Shown: positions 7,360-15,863, numbered from the stretch's first letter. The stretch: 64,000 bases of DNA from an uncultured Flammeovirgaceae bacterium (GCA_937883755.1 CAKZYA010000059.1:248001-312000), one strand, 5' to 3'. A program made the numbers and translations. The notes: generated from the sequence alone by a model not told the origin.

Positions 7360-8361
7360 CTATTTTCCTTCTAGCTTTTCTATCTCAGTTTTCAATTCAT
7401 CCAACAATTGCTGTTCGGTAGGTAAGTAGAGTTGGTACTTGCTGGCTAGGATAGACTTGTTGTCTTCCGGTAACGAAAATTTCACTACGGCATCGTTCTT
7501 GTCGGCGCAAAGCAGCACCCCAATGGTTGGGTTTTCAAAGTCTTGCTTTTCTACCCGGTCAAAGTAGTTGACATACATCTGCAATTGTCCAAGATCCTGG
7601 TGGGTAAGTTTATGGGTTTTGATCTCAAACAGCACGAAGCTTTGCAGCAAGCGATTATAAAAGGTCAAATCTACGAAAAATTCATCCCCATCTATATGCA
7701 ATCGCTTCTGACGAGCGATAAACGAGAACCCATTGCCTAGTTCCAATAGAAAGTCTTGTAAGTGGGTAATCAACGCGGCTTCCAAATCCTTTTCGTAGTA
7801 GGAGGCTTCCCGTTTGAGTCCCAAAAACTCTAGCACCATCGGATCTTTAATAATTTCTTTAGCTTCCGAGGGCTGTTGTTTACCACAGGCTACGGCTAGT
7901 ACGCTTGCTTTATCGTTACTTAATAGTAGGCGTTCGTAAAGCTGGCTGTTAATTTGCCGTTCTAACTGCCGGGTCGTCCAGTTGTTTTTGGTGGCTTCAG
8001 CGATGTAGAACTCACGCTTATCTTCGTTTTCTAGCCGGATCAGCAGGCGATAATGGGTCCAGCTCAATTGTGAACGCAGTGCGTTCACAATTGGAAAAGT
8101 GCGATAAAACTGTCGCATCAGATCTAACTGCCGTTTACTAAAACTGCTGCCATATTCCGGTTCCAGTTTTTTGGCTAACGAACGAATAAGTTGCTGCCCG
8201 TAATCAGCCCTTTCCTTGCCCTGTTGTTCTTCTTTGAAGATACGTTCACCAATGTGCCAGTACATCAGTACCCGTGTGTGGTCTACCGCCCGGATAGCCT
8301 GATCCCGACTGTGAGCAATAATGCTTTTTATTTCGGAAAGTAAGGATGGGTTGAGTTGCAT
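7360..8361 (-). CDS. DUF1016/YhcG-family PDDEXK nuclease
   Basis: A 333-residue protein of the YhcG (DUF1016) family. The N-terminal domain (about 1-150) has the family phrases VLMYWHIGERI, SSFSKRQLDLMRQFY and LSWTHYRLLIRLEN; the C-terminal domain (about 190-320) is the PD-(D/E)XK nuclease fold with DEFFVDLTFYNRLLQSFVLFEIK, where the Asp and the Glu-x-Lys are the expected metal-binding residues. It is probably a DNA endonuclease of mobile-element or defence origin. It converges on the ImmA-type gene with a gap of 16 bases and is monocistronic. Confidence 0.9.
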   Translation of the reverse strand: MQLNPSLLSEIKSIIAHSRDQAIRAVDHTRVLMYWHIGERIFKEEQQGKERADYGQQLIRSLAKKLEPEYGSSFSKRQLDLMRQFYRTFPIVNALRSQLSWTHYRLLIRLENEDKREFYIAEATKNNWTTRQLERQINSQLYERLLLSNDKASVLAVACGKQQPSEAKEIIKDPMVLEFLGLKREASYYEKDLEAALITHLQDFLLELGNGFSFIARQKRLHIDGDEFFVDLTFYNRLLQSFVLFEIKTHKLTHQDLGQLQMYVNYFDRVEKQDFENPTIGVLLCADKNDAVVKFSLPEDNKSILASKYQLYLPTEQQLLDELKTEIEKLEGK

Positions 8362-8816
8362 GATGCGTTTTGAAAGACAGCAAGATACAGCAAAGTAATA
8401 TACTCAGCAAACGCTTTACGATAGCCGATCAGATTCCGCAGACAGTATTTGCGCTTTTGTGCACCGAAGAAACGCAAGCCACTAGCGACTAAATCCGTAG
8501 AGCAGATCAGTCAGTCAGTGAGTATGCTTTACAGTGCAGTGGTCAGATATATTATTGGTTGATAGGCGTTAGATGCTCTTGGTTACTGTAGTTTTTCACC
8601 CGATGTCCCCTTTGATGATGCAAACGTAGTTGATAGGCATATGTGACGACCAAAAGACTACTGCATATGCTCACTGCGCTGCGCTATTCAGTTTCCTTTT
8701 TGTCGCCACCGCGCCACGAAGGCCGCGCCACATCGGGCTTGGTAAAGCTATCAACTGTGGGGGAAGCATATCAAATGTTTCACCCGGCGAAAAACACTGC
8801 CATAACCAAAAGCACC
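8362..8816. other. 455-base non-coding stretch upstream of radC-like gene
   Basis: No protein worth calling is seen. The frame of the RadC-like gene stays open back to 8643, but the added 58 residues are low in family character and include a GC-rich patch with the repeated word GCGCCAC (near 8710-8735). There is a small run of CAGT repeats near 8510-8520. It probably holds the divergent promoters of the DUF1016 nuclease and the RadC-like gene. Confidence 0.5.
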
Positions 8817-9284
8817 ATGCCTGCTCAACCAAAACCTTTATTTAATCAAGTAGCTGAAATCACGCTTCATTACCAAAGCACCGTAAAACCGTCGCAACGG
8901 CCTAAAGTCACCTGCTCTAGTGATGCTTACACCATTTTCATGAACCACTGGAACCCACACCAGCTAGAACTACAGGAAGAATTCAAAGTCATGCTGCTCA
9001 ACCGGGCACATAAAGTACTCGGAATTGTTAACATCTCACTAGGAGGAATCGCCGGAACGGTAGCTGACCCTAAGCTGATTTATGCTGCTGCTTTGAAGGC
9101 AGGATCTAGTGCTCTAATTTGCGCGCATAATCATCCGAGCGGGAACTTGCGAATGAGTCAGGCCGATTTATCGTTGACCCAAAAACTTAAAGCGGCTGGA
9201 GCATTTCTGGACTTACCCTTACAAGATCACCTCATAATTTCTGCCGAAGGGTACTACTCATTTGCGGATGAAGGAGTGCTCTGA
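8817..9284 (+). CDS. RadC-like JAB-domain protein (short mobile-element form)
   Basis: A 155-residue JAB/MPN domain protein of the RadC family in the short form common on Bacteroidota mobile elements. The metalloprotease-type motif is intact: HNHPSG (His104, His106, Ser108) followed by MSQAD with Asp117, and the upstream Glu in ELQEEFKVMLLN. The helix-hairpin-helix domain of long RadC is absent. I start at ATG 8817, where family similarity begins. Function in ICEs is unknown; despite the name a role in recombination repair is not established. The E2-like protein at 3026-3691 is about 5 kb away, so a functional JAB-E2 link is not implied. Confidence 0.88.
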   Translation: MPAQPKPLFNQVAEITLHYQSTVKPSQRPKVTCSSDAYTIFMNHWNPHQLELQEEFKVMLLNRAHKVLGIVNISLGGIAGTVADPKLIYAAALKAGSSALICAHNHPSGNLRMSQADLSLTQKLKAAGAFLDLPLQDHLIISAEGYYSFADEGVL

Positions 9285-9330
9285 AGCACTCTTTTCTATT
9301 ATTGCCGGGCTTCCCTTTTCGTACTTTAAT

Positions 9331-9573
9331 TCACATATCATTCGTTGGATTGGTTAACAAGTCACCCGCAGACACGTCTAGTGCATCCGCTATCCGACAG
9401 ACGTACACAATCGTTGCCGTACTGGTAGCAGCTTCGTACCGTTTAATTTGCCGTAAATCCAGTCCCACCGCCACAGCTAAATCCAGCTGGGTAAGTCCTT
9501 TCTGGGTGCGGTATCGGCGAAGGTTTTCAGCAAACGTATGTAGTATCTCTTCTTTATCACGAGAATCACTCAT
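9331..9573 (-). CDS. Xre-family HTH regulator
   Basis: An 80-residue protein that is almost only a helix-turn-helix of the Xre/Cro type: FAENLRRYRTQKGLTQLDLA, then VGLDLRQIKRYEA as recognition region and ADALDVSAGDLL. ATG 9573 is preferred; an in-frame ATG at 9600 would overlap the divergent promoter. It is divergent from the gene at 9626 with a 52-base gap, so it probably regulates itself and that neighbour. Confidence 0.8.
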   Translation of the reverse strand: MSDSRDKEEILHTFAENLRRYRTQKGLTQLDLAVAVGLDLRQIKRYEAATSTATIVYVCRIADALDVSAGDLLTNPTNDM

Positions 9574-9587
9574 AAAAAGAAAGAAAT

Positions 9588-9595
9588 ACTTTTGC
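9588..9595 (+). promoter_or_regulatory. Bacteroidota -7 element TACTTTTG for the gene at 9626
   Basis: TACTTTTG matches the Bacteroidota -7 consensus TAnnTTTG exactly and would place the transcript start near 9602, 24 bases before the ATG at 9626. No clear -33 TTG is seen at the right distance, so the call is tentative. Confidence 0.35.
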
Positions 9596-9625
9596 ATCAA
9601 TCAAAGGGTGACATATATTGCACTT

Positions 9626-9961
9626 ATGGATATTTCTGAACGAACGCTGTTGCTGCGGTATGTAGTGCACGTTACAAAGCAGTGTAGAGCGAAGAATGTA
9701 CGCTTGCCCCGGTCACTGCAACGGATACAACGATATCTTACTGACTCCTATGAATCAGTCGGCACTCCTTCTGATCATCTACCGGAACCTATTGATTACT
9801 ATCCGTTTCTAGCAGATCTAAAAAAGAGTGTGGTTATTTACTGGCGAATGAAAGCGGATGTGTCTTTTGAACCACCTGACTTTCTGGTAGACGTTATTGA
9901 TTGTGTAGAACGTATCTCGCCGTACTGGTTCAGTTACCAGCAAGGACAGTGGCTAGAGTAA
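9626..9961 (+). CDS. Hypothetical protein divergent from the Xre regulator
   Basis: A 111-residue protein without a recognised family. It is basic in the first half (CRAKNVRLPRSLQRIQRYL) and aromatic in the second (DYYPFLADLKKSVVIYWRMK; SPYWFSYQQG). No signal peptide or membrane helix. Start ATG 9626 is chosen because it follows the -7 element and because the upstream part of the open frame lies antisense to the Xre gene. It is likely controlled by that regulator. Confidence 0.55.
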   Translation: MDISERTLLLRYVVHVTKQCRAKNVRLPRSLQRIQRYLTDSYESVGTPSDHLPEPIDYYPFLADLKKSVVIYWRMKADVSFEPPDFLVDVIDCVERISPYWFSYQQGQWLE

Positions 9962-10268
9962 CCCACCCACCCTTCAACGGAGAGCCGGAAAGGTAACTAT
10001 ACCCTTTGCCACCAAAGCCCGTCATCGTTTTCGCACCTAGTCTACCGCCTCACCCCAACGATGACTCGCTTTCGCGGCCGCACCACCGAAAGTGGGTGAT
10101 AACCGAGATGTAACTATCTAGCTAGGAAACGTTCATCACCCACCCTCGTTTTTCGTCCTACCTGTTTACGATGGTGTTTCGGCTAATCAACTGATCCCGT
10201 AAAAAAAAGCCAAGCAATGGGACAAAATACGATGGATGTAGTACATTGCTAGAAAAATATACGTAGTT
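9962..10268. promoter_or_regulatory. Intergenic region with a 9-bp inverted repeat
   Basis: No gene is seen. GTGGGTGAT at 10092-10100 is repeated inverted as ATCACCCAC at 10135-10143 with 34 bases between. The same GTGGGTGA word occurs again at 10909-10916, on the other side of the HTH gene, and ACCCACCC lies at the left end near 9963. This may be the binding site of the HTH protein at 10269 or a spaced recognition site of the element. Confidence 0.35.
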
Positions 10269-10634
10269 ATGACTGACTCTACCAAAGACGTACATCAAAA
10301 ATTTGCCGAGGTTCTGGAAGCCTTGGGTACGAACGCTTACCAACTCAGCAAACGGGTAGGCCTGAACAGTCCTGATAAGTACTACAAAATAGAAAAAGGC
10401 CAGGTCAAGCCCAGTTTTGATACGCTCGCCGAAATCGTCGCTCTCTACCCTCAGGTGAACGTTAACTATTATTTTAAGGATGGTGTACCCATGTTGGAAG
10501 GACCTATGGCTTCCCAACAGACAACACCCCATAATACGAACCTAGCAGCACTACGTATCAAACATCTCGAACAACGGGTAGCGATGCTGGAAGCCCAAAA
10601 CCAGGAACTTACCGCTCAGTTATTCGGACAATAG
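10269..10634 (+). CDS. HTH regulator with C-terminal coiled coil
   Basis: A 121-residue protein. Residues about 8-60 form an Xre-like helix-turn-helix (LEALGTNAYQLSKRVGL, KYYKIEKGQVKPSFDTLAEIV) and the C-terminal 35 residues are a leucine-rich coiled coil (LRIKHLEQRVAMLEAQNQEL) for dimer formation. This layout is common for phage and ICE repressors in Bacteroidota. It stands alone between two long gene-free stretches that share the GTGGGTGA word, so it may control the element's replication or recombination block downstream. Confidence 0.75.
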   Translation: MTDSTKDVHQKFAEVLEALGTNAYQLSKRVGLNSPDKYYKIEKGQVKPSFDTLAEIVALYPQVNVNYYFKDGVPMLEGPMASQQTTPHNTNLAALRIKHLEQRVAMLEAQNQELTAQLFGQ

Positions 10635-11245
10635 CCTAGCCGTCCGACTTCCTATAATCTGCTTAGTTCGTCAGACGGCTATGCCGCACGGGGTGCCCCG
10701 GTCTAGCGAGATTACGCGGACGACGATCCACCGTGGAACGGTCGCGGTAACCGCCCGCATAGGCCACCGATTCGGGCCCACCATCGTTGATAGCCTTCAA
10801 GTTAACCCGCCGATCTACGCACATGCCTAATCTCAAACCCTCAAGGGAAGTTACACCGAACGCCATTACATAATCCTTCGCTTCGTTCGCCCTTGACCGT
10901 TTGCATCGGTGGGTGACGGTACTATCGTGGGGGAAGGCTAGCAGCGATGGCGGGCCCTCATAGCCCATTTTTTTTGTGGGGGGAAGATTAACTGCGATGC
11001 AAGGGGAATGCCAAAATTACCCAGTATACGTATTTATTTATTAGTATTTGCTCAAATTTAGCTGATATTGGCTTGAAATAATACTATAAAATGCACTTTT
11101 TAGAGTTTATTTTCTTTATTTTATACTATATATTTATCTATAATGGCTTGTGCAAGTAGACAGTTATAAGTATATTTATAGTATAGTTCAGATGGATAGC
11201 GCGCCCCGAACGAACACAGTTTTTACCATTTAAATTTTAACCATC
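10635..11245. other. 611-base gene-free stretch with abrupt base-composition change
   Basis: The first part (about 10670-10970) is GC-rich and has no convincing protein on either strand; a 101-codon minus-strand open frame there has no family character. It contains GCGGTAACCGC near 10742 and one GTGGGTGA word at 10909-10916. From about 11010 to 11210 it turns strongly AT-rich with runs such as TATTTATTTATTAG and TATACTATATATTTATC, ending at the SSB gene. A GC-rich block next to an AT-rich, easily melted block could be an origin or a strong promoter region; this is inference. Confidence 0.4.
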
Positions 11246-11872
11246 ATGGCACGAGCAAAAAAAGACACCGTTACCAATGAAATGACAATGAACCCTACGA
11301 ATGCTACTATGTTGGTAGACCGCCCCGTTAACTTCTTTGAGCATGGGCATGAGATACCTGAGAAGCGCAACCAGTTTATGAAGTTAGCCCCTGGTAAGAA
11401 CCGCATCCGCTTTGTGGGTAATCCTGTATCGGGTTTTGTCTTCTTCGGTAAAATAGAACGCGAAGATGGCAGCGAAACCGTTAAACCCTTTCGCCGGACA
11501 GAAAGCGAAGGCGAATTCTCGTTGGAAGAAATGATTAACCGCGATGCCCGGATAGGCAAAGACGGTGAACTAGAAAAGCAAAAGTATTTTGTAGCCGGAC
11601 TAGTCTATAACTACCAAAAGGAAAAGCTACAAGTACTGGAAATCACTCAAAAGTCTATTCTGAAAGCGTTGAAAAGCTACGTGGACAGCGATGAGTACGG
11701 TCACCCGTCTGATTATGATTTGACCATTGACAAAAAAGGGGACGGCTTGAATACTGATTATTCGGTGGTTGTTAGTCCACCTAAGCCACTATCCGATGAG
11801 ATTGAAACGCTCGTCGGCGAAACTTCTTACGATCTGGACAAGCTCTTTATCGGGGAGTATCCGATGGGATAA
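11246..11872 (+). CDS. Phage-type single-stranded DNA-binding protein (T4 gp32-like)
   Basis: A 208-residue protein with FFEHGHEIPEKRNQFMKLAPGKNRIRFVGNPVSGF near the start (recognisable as the gp32-like core beginning, given here as the phrases KLAPGKNRIRF and GFVFFGK), then EKQKYFVAGLVYNYQ and LEITQKSILKALKSY, and a C-terminal acidic segment. This is the single-stranded DNA-binding core seen in T4-like gp32 relatives carried by Bacteroidota phages and ICEs. It would coat single-stranded DNA during transfer or replication and heads a recombination gene run (11246-13366). An alanine-lysine-rich start MARAKKD follows ATG 11246. Confidence 0.7.
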   Translation: MARAKKDTVTNEMTMNPTNATMLVDRPVNFFEHGHEIPEKRNQFMKLAPGKNRIRFVGNPVSGFVFFGKIEREDGSETVKPFRRTESEGEFSLEEMINRDARIGKDGELEKQKYFVAGLVYNYQKEKLQVLEITQKSILKALKSYVDSDEYGHPSDYDLTIDKKGDGLNTDYSVVVSPPKPLSDEIETLVGETSYDLDKLFIGEYPMG

Positions 11873-11956
11873 CTTCTCATGCACAACATGGGGAGTACTA
11901 TTCCCCATGATTCTTTCGATCACTTTTACCGATTTATTGATTATTCATACGCATTT

Positions 11957-12580
11957 ATGTTACCCAACACTAATCCTATTAAAGCTACTTCTGTTATCCA
12001 TTTTGAGCGCGAAGTAGCCCAAAAAGTCCAACAGCTTGCTCTCCTGCTTTCCCTAGTAGAAGAAGTCCGCGATGAAAGCGATAAAGCGATGGTCTCCGCC
12101 ACCATCCGCGAGGGAAAGCAGTTTATTAAGCATGTGGGCAGTGTCCGCCGGGCGTATACTGACCCGCTTCAACAAAGCATTAAACAGTGGATTGCCAAAG
12201 AAAAGGAATTACTCGCTCCGGTTGCCACCGCTATCGAACGGGCAGATGGACTTATCCAGCAGTTTAATAAGCAAGTAGGCCTCCGGCAACAAGCTGCTAT
12301 TAAGCGGATTGATAAAGAAGAGCAACAAAAGCAAGCAAGCGAACCTGCCAACGCCGAACTAATTGCCCAAGAACACGAGTTCAAGCGGCAGATTACTGTT
12401 GCTCAACACAGTACTGAAGGAGTCCGTAACGTGTGGACATTTGAAATACAAAATATAGCCAACGTACCCTGTGAATATCTTATGCTAGACGAAAAGAAAA
12501 TTCGACAGGCTATCCGAGCAGGTGAACGCCATATTCCTGGTCTCATTATTTTCCAGAAACAACAAACTTTTTATCGCTAG
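11957..12580 (+). CDS. Phage-like helical protein of the recombination module, function unknown
   Basis: A 207-residue mostly helical protein: an N-terminal helix bundle (HFEREVAQKVQQLALLLSLVEEV), a long basic coil (residues about 60-150), and a small C-terminal domain with NVWTFEIQNIANVPCEYLMLD and KIRQAIRAGERHIPGL. The C-terminal phrases resemble proteins found beside recombinases and RecE-like nucleases in phages (DUF1351-like), but I cannot name the family with certainty. The frame is open back to ATG 11879, which would add 26 residues. It lies between the SSB and the nuclease in one operon. Confidence 0.55.
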   Translation: MLPNTNPIKATSVIHFEREVAQKVQQLALLLSLVEEVRDESDKAMVSATIREGKQFIKHVGSVRRAYTDPLQQSIKQWIAKEKELLAPVATAIERADGLIQQFNKQVGLRQQAAIKRIDKEEQQKQASEPANAELIAQEHEFKRQITVAQHSTEGVRNVWTFEIQNIANVPCEYLMLDEKKIRQAIRAGERHIPGLIIFQKQQTFYR

Positions 12581-12679
12581 GAGCTGGGGGCTTGGGGCAG
12601 GGAGTAATATAAGCATCTTAAATAATCCGCTTCTACTCATTACTCCAAGCTCCCCCGCACCCAGCCCCACGCCCGAGTT
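12581..12679. repeat. GC-skewed inverted-repeat spacer
   Basis: The 99-base gap between two genes of the run contains GGGAGTAAT at 12600-12608 and its inverted copy ATTACTCC at 12641-12648, flanked by G-rich (GAGCTGGGGGCTTGGGG) and C-rich (AGCTCCCCCGCACCCAGCC) tracts that are nearly complementary. It could fold into a long imperfect hairpin. It resembles the AGCTGGGGGCTTGG-type intergenic repeats scattered in many genomes; copies elsewhere would have to be searched for. Confidence 0.4.
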
Positions 12680-13366
12680 ATGGATTACTATCAACTACCC
12701 CGCATCAGCAACAGCGATTTGACCATTGCGATGCACTTAATTACCCATACACCCTACCGGAAACCTGAAACGGCTTTCCGTTTTGGAGGCGTGTTTCACG
12801 AATTGTTGCTAGAACCCGAGAAATTCCGAGCAGAAAGCTGTGAGGAACTGGATATACGATTATTGTACCGTATGTACCGCACGGTCATCAGTAATCAATA
12901 CTGTCAGTCTTTGCTCCAAGACAGCGAGAAAGAAAAGGTTGTTTTGTGGCAAGAGTCGACTACGGAGATTGCGTGTAAATGTAAACTCGATTTGATTGTC
13001 GATCCGAATAGTGAAACGCCCTATGTGGTGGATTTTAAAACAACCTCCGCCCGAAACCTTTCGGCATTTTTGAACTGCTGCCGGATGTACCACTACGACC
13101 GCCAAATGGCCTTCTATGCCGATAGCATTGGGGCGAAACAGGTATGTCTGATTGGGGTGAGTAAGAAAGTCAAGCGACTGTTCTTTGTTCAGAAGTACGC
13201 TACTAGTGCCTTTGTAGAAGAGGGGCGACGCAAGTATCGTCACCTGTTACGGAAGGTACAAGAGCGTGATCTCTTTGAAACTATTTACTATGCTCGTAAT
13301 AATGGCTCCCACGAATCGGGTAGTACTCAGTTAAACGAACCTTGTCCGACGTATCACACCGCCTAA
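12680..13366 (+). CDS. RecE/exodeoxyribonuclease VIII-like PD-(D/E)XK nuclease
   Basis: A 228-residue protein with the PD-(D/E)XK layout of RecE-like exonucleases: the opening YYQLPRISNSDL and FRFGGVFHELLLEPEKF, then KCKLDLIVD (catalytic Asp), VVDFKTTSARN (Asp-x-Lys) and YHYDRQMAFYAD. Such enzymes resect double-stranded ends for annealing recombination. Its place behind a gp32-like SSB indicates a recombination module of the ICE. The protein is shorter than E. coli RecE and close to the size of its nuclease domain. No RecT-type annealase is evident; the previous protein is the only candidate partner. Confidence 0.72.
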   Translation: MDYYQLPRISNSDLTIAMHLITHTPYRKPETAFRFGGVFHELLLEPEKFRAESCEELDIRLLYRMYRTVISNQYCQSLLQDSEKEKVVLWQESTTEIACKCKLDLIVDPNSETPYVVDFKTTSARNLSAFLNCCRMYHYDRQMAFYADSIGAKQVCLIGVSKKVKRLFFVQKYATSAFVEEGRRKYRHLLRKVQERDLFETIYYARNNGSHESGSTQLNEPCPTYHTA

Positions 13367-13400
13367 TTTTTCCAATTCTTAACCCTCTAAAATTTATCTC

Positions 13401-14174
13401 GTGGAAAAAACGATACACCGCTTTTTTGAAAAATTAGCTGAAAGCTTGTTCACTTTGCCCCCGATTATGATTGGTATGTTCGCCATGTATGCTTATTTGG
13501 TATACGAAAGTCAGGCGTTGCTGATTACTCAACTACCTGTAACCCTGATCGGCTGGCAACGAGAAGTAGCCGCTTGGTTTCTATCGGTAGCCATTCACTT
13601 AACCATTTTGACTACCGCTGCCAATAGTAAACTGGTTCACCAAGCATTTCCGGTGCTGTTCGCGATAGCGGGCTACTTCATCACCACGCTCTTTTTTGAT
13701 GCCTGGAATTTTGAGAAGTCGCCAAAAGCTATTTTTGTTAGTCAACTGTTTAGCCTACTGATTGCGGTGATCAATTATATATTCGTTTACCTGTTCGTTG
13801 GAAAGTGGAAGGAGATGAAAGGCGAAAGAAAAATGGAACAAGCACTTCATCAAGCTGAAGAGCTAGGCCAGCAACTTACGGATAAACTTAAGGTGGCTAA
13901 GGAGGATCAAGTCAAATTGCAAAACCAATTAGTCAAACTGCAAGCTGAACTGAGTGAAAGAAAACAAGCGTTATTCAAGCTCCAGCAGAATTTTACGAAG
14001 CAACAGCGCACACACCAAGAGGAATTACAGATGGTGGCCGAAAACCGCCTATGTGTTACCTGCGGGTACCAAGCCAAAAGCCGTCAGCAACTCTCCCGCT
14101 ACAAACGGGATTGTCATCAGTGCATCCTGCAACGCAATGAAAAGAAGGAAGTCAATCATCAGCTATTGACTTGA
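13401..14174 (+). CDS. Membrane protein with coiled coil and CxxC-x18-CxxC zinc motif
   Basis: A 257-residue protein, start GTG 13401. Residues 1-145 hold about four membrane helices; 150-215 is a long coiled coil; near the end CVTC and CHQC form a likely zinc knuckle with a basic loop between (RQQLSRYKRD). I know no function. Topology suggests an inner-membrane anchor that presents a rod and a zinc head in the cytoplasm, possibly holding element DNA or the transfer machinery at the membrane. It follows the recombination genes by 34 bases and ends in a hairpin terminator. Confidence 0.6.
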   Translation: MEKTIHRFFEKLAESLFTLPPIMIGMFAMYAYLVYESQALLITQLPVTLIGWQREVAAWFLSVAIHLTILTTAANSKLVHQAFPVLFAIAGYFITTLFFDAWNFEKSPKAIFVSQLFSLLIAVINYIFVYLFVGKWKEMKGERKMEQALHQAEELGQQLTDKLKVAKEDQVKLQNQLVKLQAELSERKQALFKLQQNFTKQQRTHQEELQMVAENRLCVTCGYQAKSRQQLSRYKRDCHQCILQRNEKKEVNHQLLT

Positions 14175-14179
14175 AAAAG

Positions 14180-14209
14180 AAAAGGCGGCTTCATAGAAAC
14201 CACCTTTTT
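14180..14209. terminator. Hairpin terminator after the recombination block
   Basis: AAAAGGCGGCTTC and GAAACCACCTTTTT pair with two mismatches around an AT-rich loop and are followed by T-rich sequence on the plus strand. It lies six bases after the stop of the membrane protein gene. After it comes a 170-base AT-rich gap that should hold the promoter of the next gene. Confidence 0.6.
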
Positions 14210-14381
14210 CTGTTTACTTGAGAAGTATCATTGCTTGAAGCAAAGATAGGATTTTGTATAAATATTACATAAAATAATTAAACAAATTTTGAGTAAAAAT
14301 TTGTTTATTCATAATATTGTATGAGATTTGTATTAATTATTGTCGCTTTTTGTGTAAAAACCTACTTGTACTTTTTAGCGT

Positions 14382-15863
14382 ATGCAATTTGAATTAGAAG
14401 TTATTACGCAATGTATTTCGGGCTCTCTTTCGCTCTCTAAAATTCGTCGTAGTGATCTCTCTGAGCCTCGTCATCTTTTAAAAGAACGTTTTCCTTTTTG
14501 TCTCAAGCACTACCAAGTAGTATATACCCGAAACCAACACCAATGGCAATTACACTCGTTTGTTCGGCACTGTCTCGATGAACTATATGAGTTACCCATT
14601 ACCTACCCCGACCGGGAGTATCCATCGGTAGAATCCAGTCCCTACACTGACCTGCTGCCTAAGCTAGCGACTTACTTTCAGCTACCCATGACCGATATTG
14701 CTTGGACGACCTATGAACATCAAAATCATGAGCTAACAATTGAACTTATTGCCCTATCTGAGTTTGATAAGCTAGAACCAGCCGAAATCTACTTTCACTA
14801 CTACCAGTATGTGATGAAAGAAGAAGAGGAGCGAATCAAAGAGCAATGGACGCAGACTATTTTTAGCCTTCCGGAAGAGGCAACCATTCGCTTATATATT
14901 CGAAATCATCATCAAGCCTTGCTTCGCCTCAAAGAGCAAATCATGCAATCTATCCAGGAAAGTGAGCATAAACATCTTCATCGTTTTGCCCCGGTATTTT
15001 GTCTGGAAGATACTTTCAAGGCAATGCATGCGGTGTTGGACGAATTGCTATTACACCTGGAACATCAATATGGTAGCTATTTAGATCTGGAGGCTCGATT
15101 ATCCTACCGGAAGCGGCGACAATCACTCCAAGAGTTGGCTCCTCAACTCAATTGGTTACAAAACCAATTACCTCGCTTGTCAGATGTAATGCGTTCATAC
15201 ATCCAAGCCCCTCTGGAAAAGCTCCATAAGCTGCCTTACGATCACCAGTTTACTTACCAGCAGTTAGCCTACGGTCGGTATTGGCTAAAAATACTGATCA
15301 AAGAATTCACTATTGCCAAGGTAGTTGATATCAACGTGTTCATCAGGGCAGTGGTACAGGCGGACTTTAATGACGTAGGAACCCTACACTTTCTTACTAA
15401 CTACCTCCAGCAGAATATCCGTGAACAACCGGACACGGTTAAGCACTTTCGCTACTGGATGAAAGCTATTCGGCAAATACCCATTCAAAGCCCTATACGA
15501 TATGATTCCGCGTTACCTTCCCTGAAAGAGCAGGTGTTGGATTGGTTGCAGGAGGAATTAGCCTATCAGGAAAGTATTGCATTGCAAGATCCCCACCAAC
15601 AATCGCCAACGGTCATTCCTACCAACTTATCGGTGAGCCAATGGGCATTCCTACTACGGGTCATGCACGAGGTCGGTATTTTTAAACCTCAGCAGCAGAT
15701 GGATCTGTTTCGTGCCTTTGGAAAAATTTTGTCCACCAAACGGGTATCCCGTATCTCTATTGATAGCTTACAGTCCAAATACTATAATGTAGAAGAAAGT
15801 ACCCGGAACGCCATCCAGGAAAAGATTCATCAAATGCTAGAGGCCGTCCGTCAGCCCTGGTAA
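14382..15863 (+). CDS. RteC-like ICE protein
   Basis: A 493-residue, mostly helical soluble protein. The last 80 residues are the recognisable part: LSVSQWAFLLRVMHEVGIFKP, TKRVSRISIDSLQSKYYNVEEST and AIQEKIHQMLEAV, the C-terminal DNA-binding-like pattern shared by RteC-type proteins of conjugative transposons. RteC activates excision genes in CTnDOT. The longer N-terminal 400 residues are not assigned. It has its own AT-rich upstream region and stands before the excisionase-like gene, as a regulator of excision would. Confidence 0.6.
   Translation: MQFELEVITQCISGSLSLSKIRRSDLSEPRHLLKERFPFCLKHYQVVYTRNQHQWQLHSFVRHCLDELYELPITYPDREYPSVESSPYTDLLPKLATYFQLPMTDIAWTTYEHQNHELTIELIALSEFDKLEPAEIYFHYYQYVMKEEEERIKEQWTQTIFSLPEEATIRLYIRNHHQALLRLKEQIMQSIQESEHKHLHRFAPVFCLEDTFKAMHAVLDELLLHLEHQYGSYLDLEARLSYRKRRQSLQELAPQLNWLQNQLPRLSDVMRSYIQAPLEKLHKLPYDHQFTYQQLAYGRYWLKILIKEFTIAKVVDINVFIRAVVQADFNDVGTLHFLTNYLQQNIREQPDTVKHFRYWMKAIRQIPIQSPIRYDSALPSLKEQVLDWLQEELAYQESIALQDPHQQSPTVIPTNLSVSQWAFLLRVMHEVGIFKPQQQMDLFRAFGKILSTKRVSRISIDSLQSKYYNVEESTRNAIQEKIHQMLEAVRQPW

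Noticed and set aside
8817-9284. RadC-like JAB protein as deconjugase partner of the E2-like protein
   Set aside because: It is 5 kb away on the other strand with unrelated genes between; RadC-like genes are common ICE cargo on their own.
10663-10968. 101-codon minus-strand frame in the GC-rich gene-free stretch
   Set aside because: Low-complexity Arg/Gly/Pro composition typical of chance frames in GC-rich DNA; no start context or relatives recognised.
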